Part shown: one piece after another, positions 1 to 8,171 of the stretch
Layout: the number at the start of each line of letters is the position of its first letter
Position numbering within the stretch: position 1 is the first letter of the stretch
DNA from: JBBROS01 sp965260935
GTDB taxonomy: Bacteria > Pseudomonadota > Alphaproteobacteria > Acetobacterales > Acetobacteraceae
Assembly: GCA_965260935.1 (NCBI GenBank)
Contig: CBDHCB010000001.1
Location: forward strand, 62,001 to 126,000
Direction: 5' to 3'
DNA length: 64,000 nucleotides
Notes under the pieces: generated by a model
Databases searched by the model: none
The model's input: only the letters and a program-made list of their open reading frames with translations
Told to the model about the DNA's origin: nothing
Translations under genes and position numbers: made by a program

Positions 1-630
1 CCGCGGGCGCGCACGCGGGGCCGAGGCAAATCGTTTGTTGCGCCTGAGGTGATGATCAGCGAACGGCCGGCGGAAGCAGCCGACCGTGCGGTGCCGGGCC
101 ACTGGGAAGGGGACCTCATCCTGGGCCTGGGCAGTTCCGCAGTTGGCACGCTGGTGGAGCGCACGACGCGGTTCACCATGCTGCTGCACCTGCCGCGCAT
201 GGAGGGTCACGGCGCCGGGCCTTCGATCAAGAACGGGCCTGCGCTCGCCGGCCATGGCGCCGAAGCGGTGCGCGACGCCATCGCACGCGCAATCATCAGC
301 TTGCCCGAACAGCTCCGGCGATCACTGACGTGGGACCAGGGGGCGGAGATGAGCCAACACGCCCGGCTGCGGATCGACACGGGTGTTGCGGTCTACTTCT
401 GCGACCCGCACAGCCCTTGGCAGCGGGGCACGAACGAGAACACCAACGGGCTGCTGCGGCAATACTTCCCGAAGGGCACCGACCTGAGCGCGCACAGCGT
501 GGACGACCTTGCCGCGGTGAGCGCGACCCTCAACGGCAGGCCGCGCAAGACCCTGGGCTGGAGAACGCCGGCCGAGGCGTTTGACGAGGCGCTGCGGGCG
601 GCGCACACAGGCGTTGCGACGACCGGTTGA
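1..630 (+). CDS. IS30 family transposase, C-terminal part
   Basis: The frame is open from base 1 and ends in TGA at 628-630. It equals the last 209 residues of the complete copy at 41229-42629. It holds the catalytic core: GHWEGDLILG (first Asp), LTWDQGAEM (second Asp) and SPWQRGTNENTNGLLRQYFP (Glu). Cut-and-paste or copy-out DDE transposase of its own element. The N-terminal HTH part is missing only because the window starts here. Confidence 0.9.
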   Translation, partial: PRARTRGRGKSFVAPEVMISERPAEAADRAVPGHWEGDLILGLGSSAVGTLVERTTRFTMLLHLPRMEGHGAGPSIKNGPALAGHGAEAVRDAIARAIISLPEQLRRSLTWDQGAEMSQHARLRIDTGVAVYFCDPHSPWQRGTNENTNGLLRQYFPKGTDLSAHSVDDLAAVSATLNGRPRKTLGWRTPAEAFDEALRAAHTGVATTG

Positions 631-635
631 GACCG
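1..635 (+). mobile_element. IS30-family element, right part (cut by window edge)
   Basis: The first 635 bases match positions 42000-42635 as far as I can read, where a complete IS30 element lies inside another IS3 copy. The right end carries the terminal inverted repeat (core cgttgcgacgaccggttga, ending near 635). It joins the IS3 transposase gene at the codons for the conserved HSDRGSQY motif, the same target position as in the second copy. The left part lies outside the window. Confidence 0.85.
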
Positions 636-955
636 AGCAATACGCCTGCGGCGACTACATTGCCCGCCTTGAGGCCGCCGGCATCCAGCCCAGCATGAGC
701 CGGGCCGGCTGTCCCTACGACAACGCTATGGCCGAGAGCTTCATGAAGACGCTCAAGCACGAGGAGGTCGATGCCAGCGCTTATCGTGACCTCGCCCATG
801 CCAGGGACGCCATCGGGGAGTTCATCGAGACCGCCTACAATCGCCAAAGGCTTCACTCGGCTCTTGCCTACTTGTCGCCAATGGAGTTCGAATCGTTCCA
901 GCCCCGGGCTGCTGCGCAGCAGCCCGGGGCTGGAACGCAACCGAGTTGTCCGTGA
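636..955 (+). pseudogene. IS3 family transposase (OrfB) C-terminal fragment
   Basis: The frame immediately right of the IS30 end encodes QYACGDYIARLEAAGIQPS, then the conserved DNAMAESFMKTLKHEEV and YNRQRLHSAL motifs, which are the third catalytic segment (Glu) and C-terminus of an IS3-family OrfB. The upstream half was separated by the IS30 insertion. The last codons run through a perfect palindrome (894-937), so the original C-terminus may have been altered. This IS3 differs in sequence from the one at 40073-42977. Confidence 0.8.
894..937. repeat. perfect 44-bp palindrome
   Basis: Bases 894-915 are exactly the reverse complement of 916-937; the arm reads cgttccagccccgggctgct then gc. It is extremely GC-rich, starts with gttcc and ends with ggaac. 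It falls at the end of the IS3 OrfB fragment. It could fold into a very stable hairpin and act as a terminator. Its boundaries resemble the smaller palindromic insertions in the IS3 at 40.2-41.1 kb. Confidence 0.85.
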
Positions 956-1179
956 TTTGCTGTCTCAGCAAAGGGGTTCAGTCCACACGCGAAGATTGTC
1001 CGGAAATGCCGTGCGGCAAACGAGAACGCGGACAGATTGATTGTTGGACGAGCAAACGGACACCTCTGCCTCGTTGCACGTCAAACGTAAAAACCATGGA
1101 GAGGAATTCCACACCTAACGCTGCCGCCCCCCCCCCCCCCACCCAATCCTACATACGATCACGTCCCCTATCGTACACT
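956..1179. other. intergenic, AT-richer leader with poly-C tract
   Basis: No convincing gene is visible between the IS3 remnant and the toxin-antitoxin promoter. The stretch contains a run of 14 consecutive C (1127-1140) and is noticeably less GC-rich than its surroundings. Confidence 0.5.
1127..1140. repeat. poly-C homopolymer tract (14 C)
   Basis: Fourteen uninterrupted C residues about 40 bp upstream of the predicted -35 of the toxin-antitoxin operon. Tracts like this are prone to slipped-strand length change. It lies outside a coding frame, so an effect, if any, would be on promoter spacing. Sequencing error in the exact length is possible. Confidence 0.8.
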
Positions 1180-1213
1180 TTGACTGCAATCCCGTTCGCA
1201 TATAAGCGCTTAT
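1180..1213 (+). promoter_or_regulatory. putative toxin-antitoxin promoter and operator
   Basis: A TTGACT (-35-like, 1180-1185) is followed after 15 bp by TATAAG (-10-like, 1201-1206). The -10 overlaps a perfect 12-bp palindrome, ataagcgcttat (1202-1213). A palindrome over the -10 is where a ribbon-helix-helix antitoxin would be expected to bind and autorepress. The spacer is shorter than ideal, so the exact promoter is uncertain. Confidence 0.45.
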
Positions 1214-1254
1214 GCTGCTATCGTGGTAAGCTGTCATTTCGCCCGGAGCCGGCC

Positions 1255-1527
1255 ATGCCCGACGACACGACCACCCGCTGGACTGTTTCGGTGTCGCGAG
1301 ACACCGACATCGCCGTGCGCAGCTTCCTCGCCCAGCGCGGCATGAAGAAAGGCGACCTGTCCAAATTCATCGAGGACGCGGTCAAGTGGCGCGTGCTCGA
1401 CCAGACCATGGCTGAGGCGCGCGCCGGCTTCGCCAACATGCCCTCCGACGCAGTCGAAGCGCTGGCCGATGAGGCGCTTGCAGCGGTGCGCCAGGCCCGC
1501 AAGACGCCGCCGCCGAAAGCACGATGA
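1255..1527 (+). CDS. ribbon-helix-helix antitoxin of a PIN-toxin TA pair
   Basis: A 90-residue protein. The N-terminal half (WTVSVSRDTDIAVRSFLAQR then KKGDLSKFIEDAVKWRV) has the beta-strand plus two-helix layout of a ribbon-helix-helix DNA-binding domain. The C-terminus is helical and Arg/Pro-rich, the part that in such antitoxins usually wraps the toxin. The ATG at 1255 begins the recognisable domain; the frame is open further upstream but that part reads through the promoter. It ends three bases before the PIN toxin start, so the two are probably co-translated. The usual role is binding the PIN toxin and repressing their common promoter. Specific family name not assigned. Confidence 0.8.
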   Translation: MPDDTTTRWTVSVSRDTDIAVRSFLAQRGMKKGDLSKFIEDAVKWRVLDQTMAEARAGFANMPSDAVEALADEALAAVRQARKTPPPKAR

Positions 1528-1530
1528 GGG

Positions 1531-1950
1531 GTGCGGCTGGTCATCGACACCAACATCCTGGTCAGCGCCCTGCTCGCCGCCACGTCCCTGCCGGCCCAAC
1601 TCGTCGTGCTCTGGCGCGCCGGCCGGTTTGACCTGTTGACCGCGGTCGAGCAGTTGGACGAGTTGATGCGCGTGACCCGCTACCCGAAAATCCGCGAGCG
1701 CCTCGCGCCCGCCATTGCCGGCCGCCTGGTCAACGACCTGCGCGCGCTCGCCTGCATGGTGGACAAGCTGCCCGTCGTCGACGCCTCGCCGGACCCGGAC
1801 GACAACTACCTGCTGGCCCTCGCCGCGGCGGGCGGGGCCGACTTTCTGGTCACTGGCGACAAGCGCGACCTGCTCGGCATCGCGGTCTATGAGGGCACGA
1901 AGATCATCACCGTGCGGGACTACCTGGCCCAGTATGGGCGGCAGCCGTGA
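1531..1950 (+). CDS. PIN-domain toxin (VapC-like, COG1569 type)
   Basis: A 139-residue PIN-domain protein starting with GTG: VIDTNILVSALL contains the first conserved Asp, VEQLDELMRV the conserved Glu, and SPDPDDNYLLALAAAGGADF plus VTGDKRDLL the remaining acidic residues of the metal-binding pocket. Such proteins are usually Mg-dependent endoribonucleases that cleave tRNA or rRNA and are held inactive by the upstream antitoxin. The start 3 bp after the antitoxin stop supports one operon. All expected acidic positions are present, so it looks intact. TA pairs of this sort commonly stabilise plasmids, which fits the replication genes 2.6 kb downstream. Confidence 0.85.
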   Translation: MRLVIDTNILVSALLAATSLPAQLVVLWRAGRFDLLTAVEQLDELMRVTRYPKIRERLAPAIAGRLVNDLRALACMVDKLPVVDASPDPDDNYLLALAAAGGADFLVTGDKRDLLGIAVYEGTKIITVRDYLAQYGRQP

Positions 1951-2170
1951 GCGGCGGCATTCCCGCGGTCAGAGGGCGGCGTGTGTGACATTCATCGATA
2001 AGCGACGCGATTTTCTCCAATACTGTTTGGCGCGGTTGCCAGCGGGCCGGGTGTCCGCAAGAGGATCGTTTAGCGGACGCTGCAAACCCCGCCGGGCAAG
2101 CCTTGTGGAACCAGGCGAAACGGCGTCTCACATAGCTGGTACGACAAAGCTATCACTGGAGGGGGCATAA

Positions 2171-3623
2171 GCTCGACTTTGGCCATTTGAGGCGGCGTTG
2201 GGTGGCGGAGCGGTCTGGCCGTTGAAGCTGGCGTGTCCCCGCCAAGAGACCCGCCATGCCCTGCCTGCCATCCCGCTTCGCCGCGATCATCCTGAGCTTC
2301 GCGCCGCTGTTCTGCCAGCGCAGTTGGCGTCATGCCGAGGTGCTGCTGATCGGCGCCATCCTGGCGCCCGGCACGCGCACGGTCGCCAGCCTGTTGCGCA
2401 TCTGCGGGCTCGCGGGCGAGCGGCGTTTCGTAAACTACCACCGGGTGCTGAACCGGGCAGCCTGGAGCCCGCGGGCCGCGTCGCAAGTGCTGCTGGACCT
2501 GCTGATCAAGACCTTCGCGCCGGACGGTCCCGTGGTGCTCGGCATCGACGACACCATCGAGCGCCGCCGTGGCAAGCGCATCGCCGCCAAGGGCATCTAC
2601 CGTGACCCGGTCCGCTCCTCGCACGGGCACTTCGTCAAGGCGTCCGGCTTGCGCTGGCTCAGCCTGATGCTGCTGGTGCCGATCCCCTGGGCCGAGCGCA
2701 TCTGGGCGCTGCCGTTCCTGACGGCTCTCGCCCCGTCCGAGCGTTACAGCCGCGAGCACGGCAGACGGCACAAGAAGCTGACCGACTGGGGGCGGCAGGT
2801 GATCCTGCAAGCCCGTCGCTGGCTGCCCGGACGCGACCTGGTGCTGGTGGCCGACAGCAGCTTCGCCGCCCTGGAACTCCTGACCGCGCTGGGCCGCCGC
2901 GGCGTAGTCTGCGTCACCCGCCTGCGCCTCGATGCCGCCCTCTACTCCCCGGCGCCACCTCGTCTCCCCGGGACGATCGGGCGACCCCGGGTCAAGGGCG
3001 CGCGCCTGCCGAACCTGTCCACGGTGCTGGCCGACGCGGGTACGACCTGGCAGCGCGTCACGGTGCCGGGCTGGTATGGCCAGGGCGAGCGCATCGTTGA
3101 TCTCTGTTCCGGCACCGCCGTGTGGCACCATGCCGGGCTGCCCGTCGTGCCGATCCGCTGGACACTGGTGCGCGACCCGCTCGGCCGCTTCGCCCCGCAA
3201 GCCCTGCTCTGCACCGACCCCGATCAGAAACCGGAGCAGGTCCTGCGCTGGTTCGTCCAGCGCTGGCAGCTGGAAGCCACGTTCCAGGAAACCCGGGCGC
3301 ATCTAGGGGTCGAAACACAGCGACAGTGGTCCGACCTGGCCATCGCGCGCACCACCCCCTGCCTGCTCGGGTTGTTTTCCCTCGTCACCCTGCTTGCCGC
3401 GCAGCTCAGCCCGAGGGCATGCGGGGCTGTCATGACTACGGCTTGGTATCGCAAGCGCCGTCCAACCTTCAGCGACACGCTGGCCGCCGTGCGTCGCCAT
3501 GTCTGGCACGAACAGGGTTTCACCATGTCCCGCCTCGCAGGCAACGTGCGGAAACTCCGACCAGCGCTCCGCGAAGGTATCACCTACGCGCTCTGCCATG
3601 CCGCTTGATGGCCAAAGTCGAGC
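2171..3623 (+). mobile_element. IS701-family insertion sequence, copy 1 (1453 bp)
   Basis: Terminal inverted repeats gctcgactttggccat (left, 2171) and atggccaaagtcgagc (right, ending 3623) bracket one transposase gene. TAA flanks both ends (2168-2170 and 3624-3626), a likely target duplication; IS701 elements typically use YTAR targets. A same-length copy that appears identical lies in the same orientation at 33282-34734. Confidence 0.85.
2256..3608 (+). CDS. IS701 family transposase, copy 1
   Basis: A 450-residue DDE transposase. The first Asp is in LGIDDTIERRRGKR, the second in LVADSSFAALELL, and the Glu in QRWQLEATFQETRAHLGVE. The protein equals that of copy 2 at 33367-34719. Length and order of motifs match the IS701 family, and no frameshift or stop is present, so it should be active. 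The start is the first ATG after the left inverted repeat. Confidence 0.9.
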   Translation: MPCLPSRFAAIILSFAPLFCQRSWRHAEVLLIGAILAPGTRTVASLLRICGLAGERRFVNYHRVLNRAAWSPRAASQVLLDLLIKTFAPDGPVVLGIDDTIERRRGKRIAAKGIYRDPVRSSHGHFVKASGLRWLSLMLLVPIPWAERIWALPFLTALAPSERYSREHGRRHKKLTDWGRQVILQARRWLPGRDLVLVADSSFAALELLTALGRRGVVCVTRLRLDAALYSPAPPRLPGTIGRPRVKGARLPNLSTVLADAGTTWQRVTVPGWYGQGERIVDLCSGTAVWHHAGLPVVPIRWTLVRDPLGRFAPQALLCTDPDQKPEQVLRWFVQRWQLEATFQETRAHLGVETQRQWSDLAIARTTPCLLGLFSLVTLLAAQLSPRACGAVMTTAWYRKRRPTFSDTLAAVRRHVWHEQGFTMSRLAGNVRKLRPALREGITYALCHAA

Positions 3624-3626
3624 TAA

Positions 3627-4472
3627 GAAGGAGCTGAAAAAGCAGGTGCGCGGCGTGCGCCCGATTGAGCGGGCCACCGAGGGCCGCAGCGATCCAAACG
3701 CCGAGGTGGTGCGCGGCTACTGCGCCGCGGTTCGCAGTGCCATCACCGACGACGGCCGCGCGCCGCTGGCAGCACCCGGGCTGAAGCTCAAGGCACGGCT
3801 GGAGAAAGTGGCGGACAGTCTGGACCGGGCGACCAAAAAGGGGGCTGTCCGGCGGCGTTTGCCCGCCTGCGCCAGCTAATCGGCCGCGGGCTGGAGCGCA
3901 CGGCGCCGCTTTGGCCCGACATCGAGCGCGCCTACGCCTGGGTGCACGCAGCCGCCCACGTGCTCGGCAACCATGAGGATGAGGGGGCCACCATAGTTAA
4001 GCGCCGTTTCGACGGGCTGGTTGGCGCCATGCGCCGGCACCGTGATCGGGCTGGCGCCTTGGCACCCGCCATCGACCACTTTCTCAAGGTCACCCGCAGC
4101 TACCGTCCCGGATTGTTCCACTGCTACGCCGTGCTGGACCTGCCGCGCACGAACAACGAGCTCGAGCAGCTGTTCGGTTCCCAACGCTACCACGAACGTC
4201 GGGCAACAGGGCGCAAGGCCGCCTCGCCTGCAGCCGTGCTGCGCGGCGAAGTGCGGTTGATCGCCGCCACGGCGACCCGCCTGCGTCCGCGCACCCCACG
4301 CGACCTGGGCCGTGTCAATCGCGACCAATGGAAACGACTGCGTCAGCGCCTCGGCCAGCGTCAACATGCACGGACACTCCGCACCAGGTTCCGTCGTCAT
4401 CCGGATGCCTACCTCGCCGAGTTGGAACACAAAAGCCGGACAGCTAACTTTGCCGGCCTAGGTTTTTCCTAA
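3627..4472 (+). pseudogene. ISNCY-like transposase remnant, truncated and frameshifted
   Basis: The IS701 insertion removed the 5' end. From 3627 one frame reads KKELKKQVRGVRPIERATEG and on to about 3840. The reading then continues in another frame with AAFARLRQLIGRGLERTAPL and ends at 4472. The motif LPRTNNELEQLFGSQRYHER followed by ATGRKAASP is typical of a transposase group usually filed under ISNCY. Frameshift plus missing N-terminus make it a pseudogene. Family assignment is from memory of the motif. Confidence 0.65.
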
Positions 4473-4603
4473 GATAGATCTTAAGGGAAAACCTGCTTTC
4501 GATTTTGATCACTTAAGAGCGCTGACTTCGAAAGTTCTAGGCTAAGCCATATGGTAAACAATGCTATCCTTCCAACGCGCGAGTCGGCGCTAATGGAGGT
4601 TTC
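4460..4603 (+). promoter_or_regulatory. leader of the replication module with stem-loop
   Basis: An imperfect inverted repeat (aggtttttcctaagat facing atcttaagggaaaacct, 4460-4494) follows the transposase remnant and may be its old end or a terminator. Up to the repA start the DNA is clearly AT-richer than its surroundings, with CTTAAG occurring twice. This would suit a replication-control leader or origin. No iteron array was recognised. Confidence 0.4.
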
Positions 4604-5904
4604 GTGTCCCGTCGCACGCTTCGAAACACTTTGTCCGGCAAGCTGCCATTAGGTAAACAGGTTCATGCCGCCCTGGTCACCAATGGCCAGGATGCCGCAG
4701 TTGTCCTTGCGCGGGATGCTGGACAGCCGAGCTTGTTCGAGCGAGTTAGTGCCGTCGCATGCGAAAGCCCACTACCGTCTTTCTTGCATTCGGCGCTTTG
4801 CGCCATGTCCCTGCCCGTCCGTCGCCCGGCGAACGAGATGTCACCTATTATCCGGCTTGACGGTCAATATAAATTCGCCATCACGCCCCGGCCCGTGCTG
4901 CAGGCGAATGGCCAGTTCGAGGCCCTGGGCGTTCCTTACGGTGCCCTACCCCGCCTCATTCTGATCCATGTCATGTCTCAAGCAGTACGCACCTGCTCGC
5001 GCGAGGTTCGCCTCGGTGCCACCTTTACCGATTGGATGCGGCACATGGGTTACCGCACCATCTCATACGGCCCGCGCGGCTCGGCGACACTGATCCGCCA
5101 GCAACTCGATAGGTTGCTGGCCTGCGAGTGGATCATCCGCTGGGACGGCGAGGGCGCGGATGGTGCCAAGGAGTTCGGCATCAAGGAAATCAAGCTGTCC
5201 GACGAACATATCGGCTACGATACCGCCAAGGGCGGATTTGGACGGGACCTGAAGCTAACGGAGGGATTCTTTGAGCACCTGCGCCAGCATGCTGTACCGT
5301 TGGACGAGACGGCGATCCGGCAATTACGGAAGTCGCCTACGGCTCTCGATCTCTATACTTGGCTCGCCTACCGCCTGCCCCGCCTCAACCCACGGCGCCC
5401 GGGGATCCTGTCGTGGCAGCAGTTAGCCGTGTATTTCGGCAACGATGGCAAAAACATCCGCAAGTTTCGCCAAACCGTGCGGGACGCCTGGGAGCGGCAG
5501 GTCTCGGTGGTATACCCCGAGGCGCGGGCCGACTTCAACGCAAGCCTGATCGCCTTTACGCCTCCCCTGCCCCGCTCAGCCGCACCGTCGTGCGCGGGGC
5601 GGATCTGCGGCTCGTCGACACGTCCCAAATATCCGCTCCAAGCCTCCCAACGACCGATGCAAGTGGTACGGCGGCCCGGTTCATCGCCGCGTTGCATGCA
5701 CAATTGGGAACGGAGGCCAAGATGTGGCTTGGCGACGCCGTGCTTGAGCGCGACGAAGATGGATGGGTGCTGCTGCTGTCCACGCGTTTCAAGGCCGATT
5801 GGGTACGTGGCCAGTTCGGACCCGCCATAGGGCGGGCCGGTGCGGAGGCAGGGCTTGACGGGCCGGTCACGGTACGTGTCAGCGGCGCGCCGGACGCGCC
5901 ATGA
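4604..5904 (+). CDS. repA: RepA-type plasmid replication initiator, with apparent -1 frameshift
   Basis: A GTG start behind aatggaggtttc opens a protein with the landmarks of the RepA/RPA plasmid initiator family: FAITPRPVLQANGQFEALGV, PRLILIHVMSQAVRT, FTDWMRHMGY, and a winged-helix stretch around LSWQQLAVYFGNDGKNIRKF. That frame, if kept, ends at 5830. The sequence that fits continuation is in the -1 frame from about 5572 (PLSRTVVRGADLRLVDTSQI) to a TGA at 5902-5904 that overlaps the parA ATG (ATGA). The C-terminal 85 residues (AARFIAALHAQLG, then TRFKADWVRGQFG) resemble a DnaA N-terminal domain. The shift sits in a C-rich stretch (cctcccctgccccgc) and could be programmed, a real mutation or a sequencing error. 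The initiator role would be opening the origin and loading helicase. Confidence 0.75.
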
Positions 5905-7103
5905 GCCGCAGGACTGCCAGCCCCCCCGCCCTGCCTGGCTCCGCCACGGTTGCGAGCCTGTATGAACGGTCGCTGGACGTGCTTGCGGCCATGCGCAAGC
6001 GCGGCGTAGCCGAGGCCGAGCCGCACCGGCCGACCCGCTTCCCGATCAGCCGTACGGCCGAGATGATAGGCCGCACGCCGACCGCGATCCGTGAGGCCGA
6101 GAAGGATGGCCGCCTGCCCAGCGTGGAGCGCACGGTGAGCGGCCGCCGCATCGGCTATACCCTGGCCGAGGTCAACCACATGCGGGACGTTTTCGGCACT
6201 CGCCCGTGGCGCGTTCCCGGAGACCCTGCCGCCATCATCGCCGTGCAGAATTTTAAAGGCGGCGTGGGCAAGTCCACTGTGTCAGTCCATCTTGCCCAAT
6301 TTCTGGCGCTGCGGGGCTACCGCGTGTGCCTTATCGACTGTGACAGCCAGGGTTCGTCCACATCGATGTTCGGGGTGATCCCGGATCTCGATTTGGCGGA
6401 GGAGGACACGCTCTATCCTTTTATCCGCAATGCCGAGATGGCCAGCCTAGATTATGCCGTGAAGCCGACTGCGTGGGATGGGCTTTACCTGGTGCCCGCC
6501 AATCTACGGCTTTATTCCGCCGAATATGAGCTTGCGGCGCGGGTGGCGCGAGCGGAGCCGGCATTGCTGAACCGCATTGCGGAAGGGATTACCTCCATTG
6601 AGGACCATTTCGACGTGGTGATCCTTGACCCGCCTCCCGCACTCGGGACCATCTCGTTGTCAGTGATGCGGGCGGCAAATGCGTTGCTCGTGCCGATTCC
6701 GCCTACAGTGGTGGACTTCACCTCGACCGCGAGCTTTTTTGCCATGCTGCACGAAACCATGGCCGCGCTGACGGAGCGGGGACTCCCCGTAGACCTCCGC
6801 TGGATCCGCATGCTGGCGACGCGAGCCGACGAGAACAAGAGTATGCAGCGCGAGCTGCTCGGCCTGATGCGGACAGTGTTCGGCGACACGATGCTGCGCA
6901 CGACGTTGAAGGACAGCGCCGAGATCGACAATGCGTCGGCGCGTATGATGACGGTGTATGATCTCGACGGGCCAGTAACGTCGCGTGAAACTTATCAGCG
7001 CTGCCTGACATACCTGAACGGCGTGAACGCTGAAGTGGAAACGCTGATTCGGCTGACTTGGCCAAGCCAGGCGGAACAATTGCGGGCGGAAGGCCTCCTG
7101 TAA
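5901..7103 (+). CDS. parA: ParA/RepA-type partition ATPase
   Basis: A 400-residue plasmid partition ATPase. The N-terminal 100 residues hold a helix-turn-helix/MerR-like segment (ISRTAEMIGRTPTAIREAEK, then RRIGYTLAEVNHMRDVF), as in long, autoregulating ParA proteins. The deviant Walker A motif FKGGVGKST is at about residues 117-125, CLIDCDSQGS is the A' motif, and VVILDPPPALG the Walker B. It overlaps the repA stop by four bases and parB follows 51 bp later, giving repA-parA-parB order. Expected role is ATP-driven positioning of ParB-parS complexes and repression of its own operon. It looks complete. Confidence 0.93.
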   Translation: MSRRTASPPALPGSATVASLYERSLDVLAAMRKRGVAEAEPHRPTRFPISRTAEMIGRTPTAIREAEKDGRLPSVERTVSGRRIGYTLAEVNHMRDVFGTRPWRVPGDPAAIIAVQNFKGGVGKSTVSVHLAQFLALRGYRVCLIDCDSQGSSTSMFGVIPDLDLAEEDTLYPFIRNAEMASLDYAVKPTAWDGLYLVPANLRLYSAEYELAARVARAEPALLNRIAEGITSIEDHFDVVILDPPPALGTISLSVMRAANALLVPIPPTVVDFTSTASFFAMLHETMAALTERGLPVDLRWIRMLATRADENKSMQRELLGLMRTVFGDTMLRTTLKDSAEIDNASARMMTVYDLDGPVTSRETYQRCLTYLNGVNAEVETLIRLTWPSQAEQLRAEGLL

Positions 7104-7106
7104 TGG

Positions 7107-7124
7107 AGTTGCAGGTCTGCAACT
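7107..7124. promoter_or_regulatory. palindrome in parA-parB gap, parS-like candidate
   Basis: The sequence agttgcag-gt-ctgcaact forms two perfect 8-bp arms around a 2-bp centre, exactly between the parA stop and the parB start. A symmetric 16-18 bp site inside a par operon is the usual form of a ParB-binding parS site or a ParA operator. Only one copy was noticed, and its sequence does not match a consensus I can recall, so the role is inferred from position and symmetry. Confidence 0.45.
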
Positions 7125-7154
7125 ATGCAGCAAGTCATTGAAGGAAAAAGAAAG

Positions 7155-8150
7155 ATGGTATCCAAGGGCAATCGCGGTTTCGCGGATTTGATCGCGGGCG
7201 GGGCAGGGGAGGCGACCGCGCGGCTGCCCCCACGGACAGGCATCCTGGCCACGCGCGAGAATCGGCTTGCGTCGCTCTCATCCGGCAATGCCGTCACCCG
7301 CGTGCATGAGTTGGTGGACCCCGCGCGATGCCGTATCTGGGCCGGGCACAATCGGGACTATGCGGCGCTCGACGAGGCCGCTTGCGCCGACCTGACTGAA
7401 AGCCTCAAGGCGCAGGGACGGCAAGAAGTTCCGGCAATCGTGCGCCGGATCACGGGTGATCCGGCGCACGATTTCGAGGTCATCTGCGGTGCCCGGCGTC
7501 ACTGGTCGGTCACCTGGCTTCGCGCCCATGACCATCCGGATCTCCGCTTCCTCGTGGAGCCGCGCGAGTTGTCGGACGAAGAAGCGTTCCGCGTCGCCGA
7601 CCTCGAGAACCGCAGCCGCAAAGACCTATCGGACTATGAGCGCGCAATCGACTACGCGCGTGCGATGAATGCGTATTACGGCGGCAGCCAGCAACGCATG
7701 GCCGAGCGGCTGCAGGTGACGCGGAGTTGGCTCAGTCGTTATCTGGAATTGGCTAAACTGCCGCCGCCGATCATGGCCGCGTATGGTACGTCGCACGCGC
7801 TCGGCATCAGCCATGCGGCGCGGCTTGCCCCCTTGTTGCGGACGCCGAGCGGGCAGAAACGGCTGCTGGCCGCGGCGGAAGCGCTCGGGGCAGAGCAGCA
7901 CAGCCGGGCAGGGGAGGGCAAACCCTTTATTGCCGCAGCCGACATCACGCGCCGCTTGACGGAGGTTCCGCGACCGCCGAGCCGTATTCCGAAACAGGCC
8001 GAAGCTAAGGACGTGGAAGGCCGCGTGATCGCGCGGGCGGAGCGGGGCAGGGGAGGGCGGATCACGATCACGATCCCGAAGCCTGACGCGATGGATGAGC
8101 GTACGCTGCTGAACGGGGTGATGGGATTGCTGGAACAATTGTCGCCGTGA
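7155..8150 (+). CDS. parB: ParB/RepB partition protein
   Basis: A 331-residue ParB. The N-terminal ParB/Srx-like domain contains DLTESLKAQGRQEVPAIVRR and the GARRHWSVTWLRAH motif (box II, CTP/DNA-clamp region), followed by DLENRSRKDLSDYERAIDYA. A central HTH follows (MAERLQVTRSWLSRYLELAK) and then a C-terminal dimerisation part. The ATG at 7155 is preferred because aaggaaaaagaaag lies just before it; an in-frame upstream start at 7125 would add ten residues and overlap the palindrome. Its partner is ParA directly upstream. Complete, no anomalies. Confidence 0.92.
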   Translation: MVSKGNRGFADLIAGGAGEATARLPPRTGILATRENRLASLSSGNAVTRVHELVDPARCRIWAGHNRDYAALDEAACADLTESLKAQGRQEVPAIVRRITGDPAHDFEVICGARRHWSVTWLRAHDHPDLRFLVEPRELSDEEAFRVADLENRSRKDLSDYERAIDYARAMNAYYGGSQQRMAERLQVTRSWLSRYLELAKLPPPIMAAYGTSHALGISHAARLAPLLRTPSGQKRLLAAAEALGAEQHSRAGEGKPFIAAADITRRLTEVPRPPSRIPKQAEAKDVEGRVIARAERGRGGRITITIPKPDAMDERTLLNGVMGLLEQLSP

Positions 8151-8171
8151 TCATGGGTGATGGGTGGGCAG

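Noticed and set aside
4604..8150. classical repABC replicon
   Set aside because: In repABC the initiator repC follows repA-repB. Here an unrelated RepA-type initiator comes first and no repC or counter-transcribed RNA follows parB.
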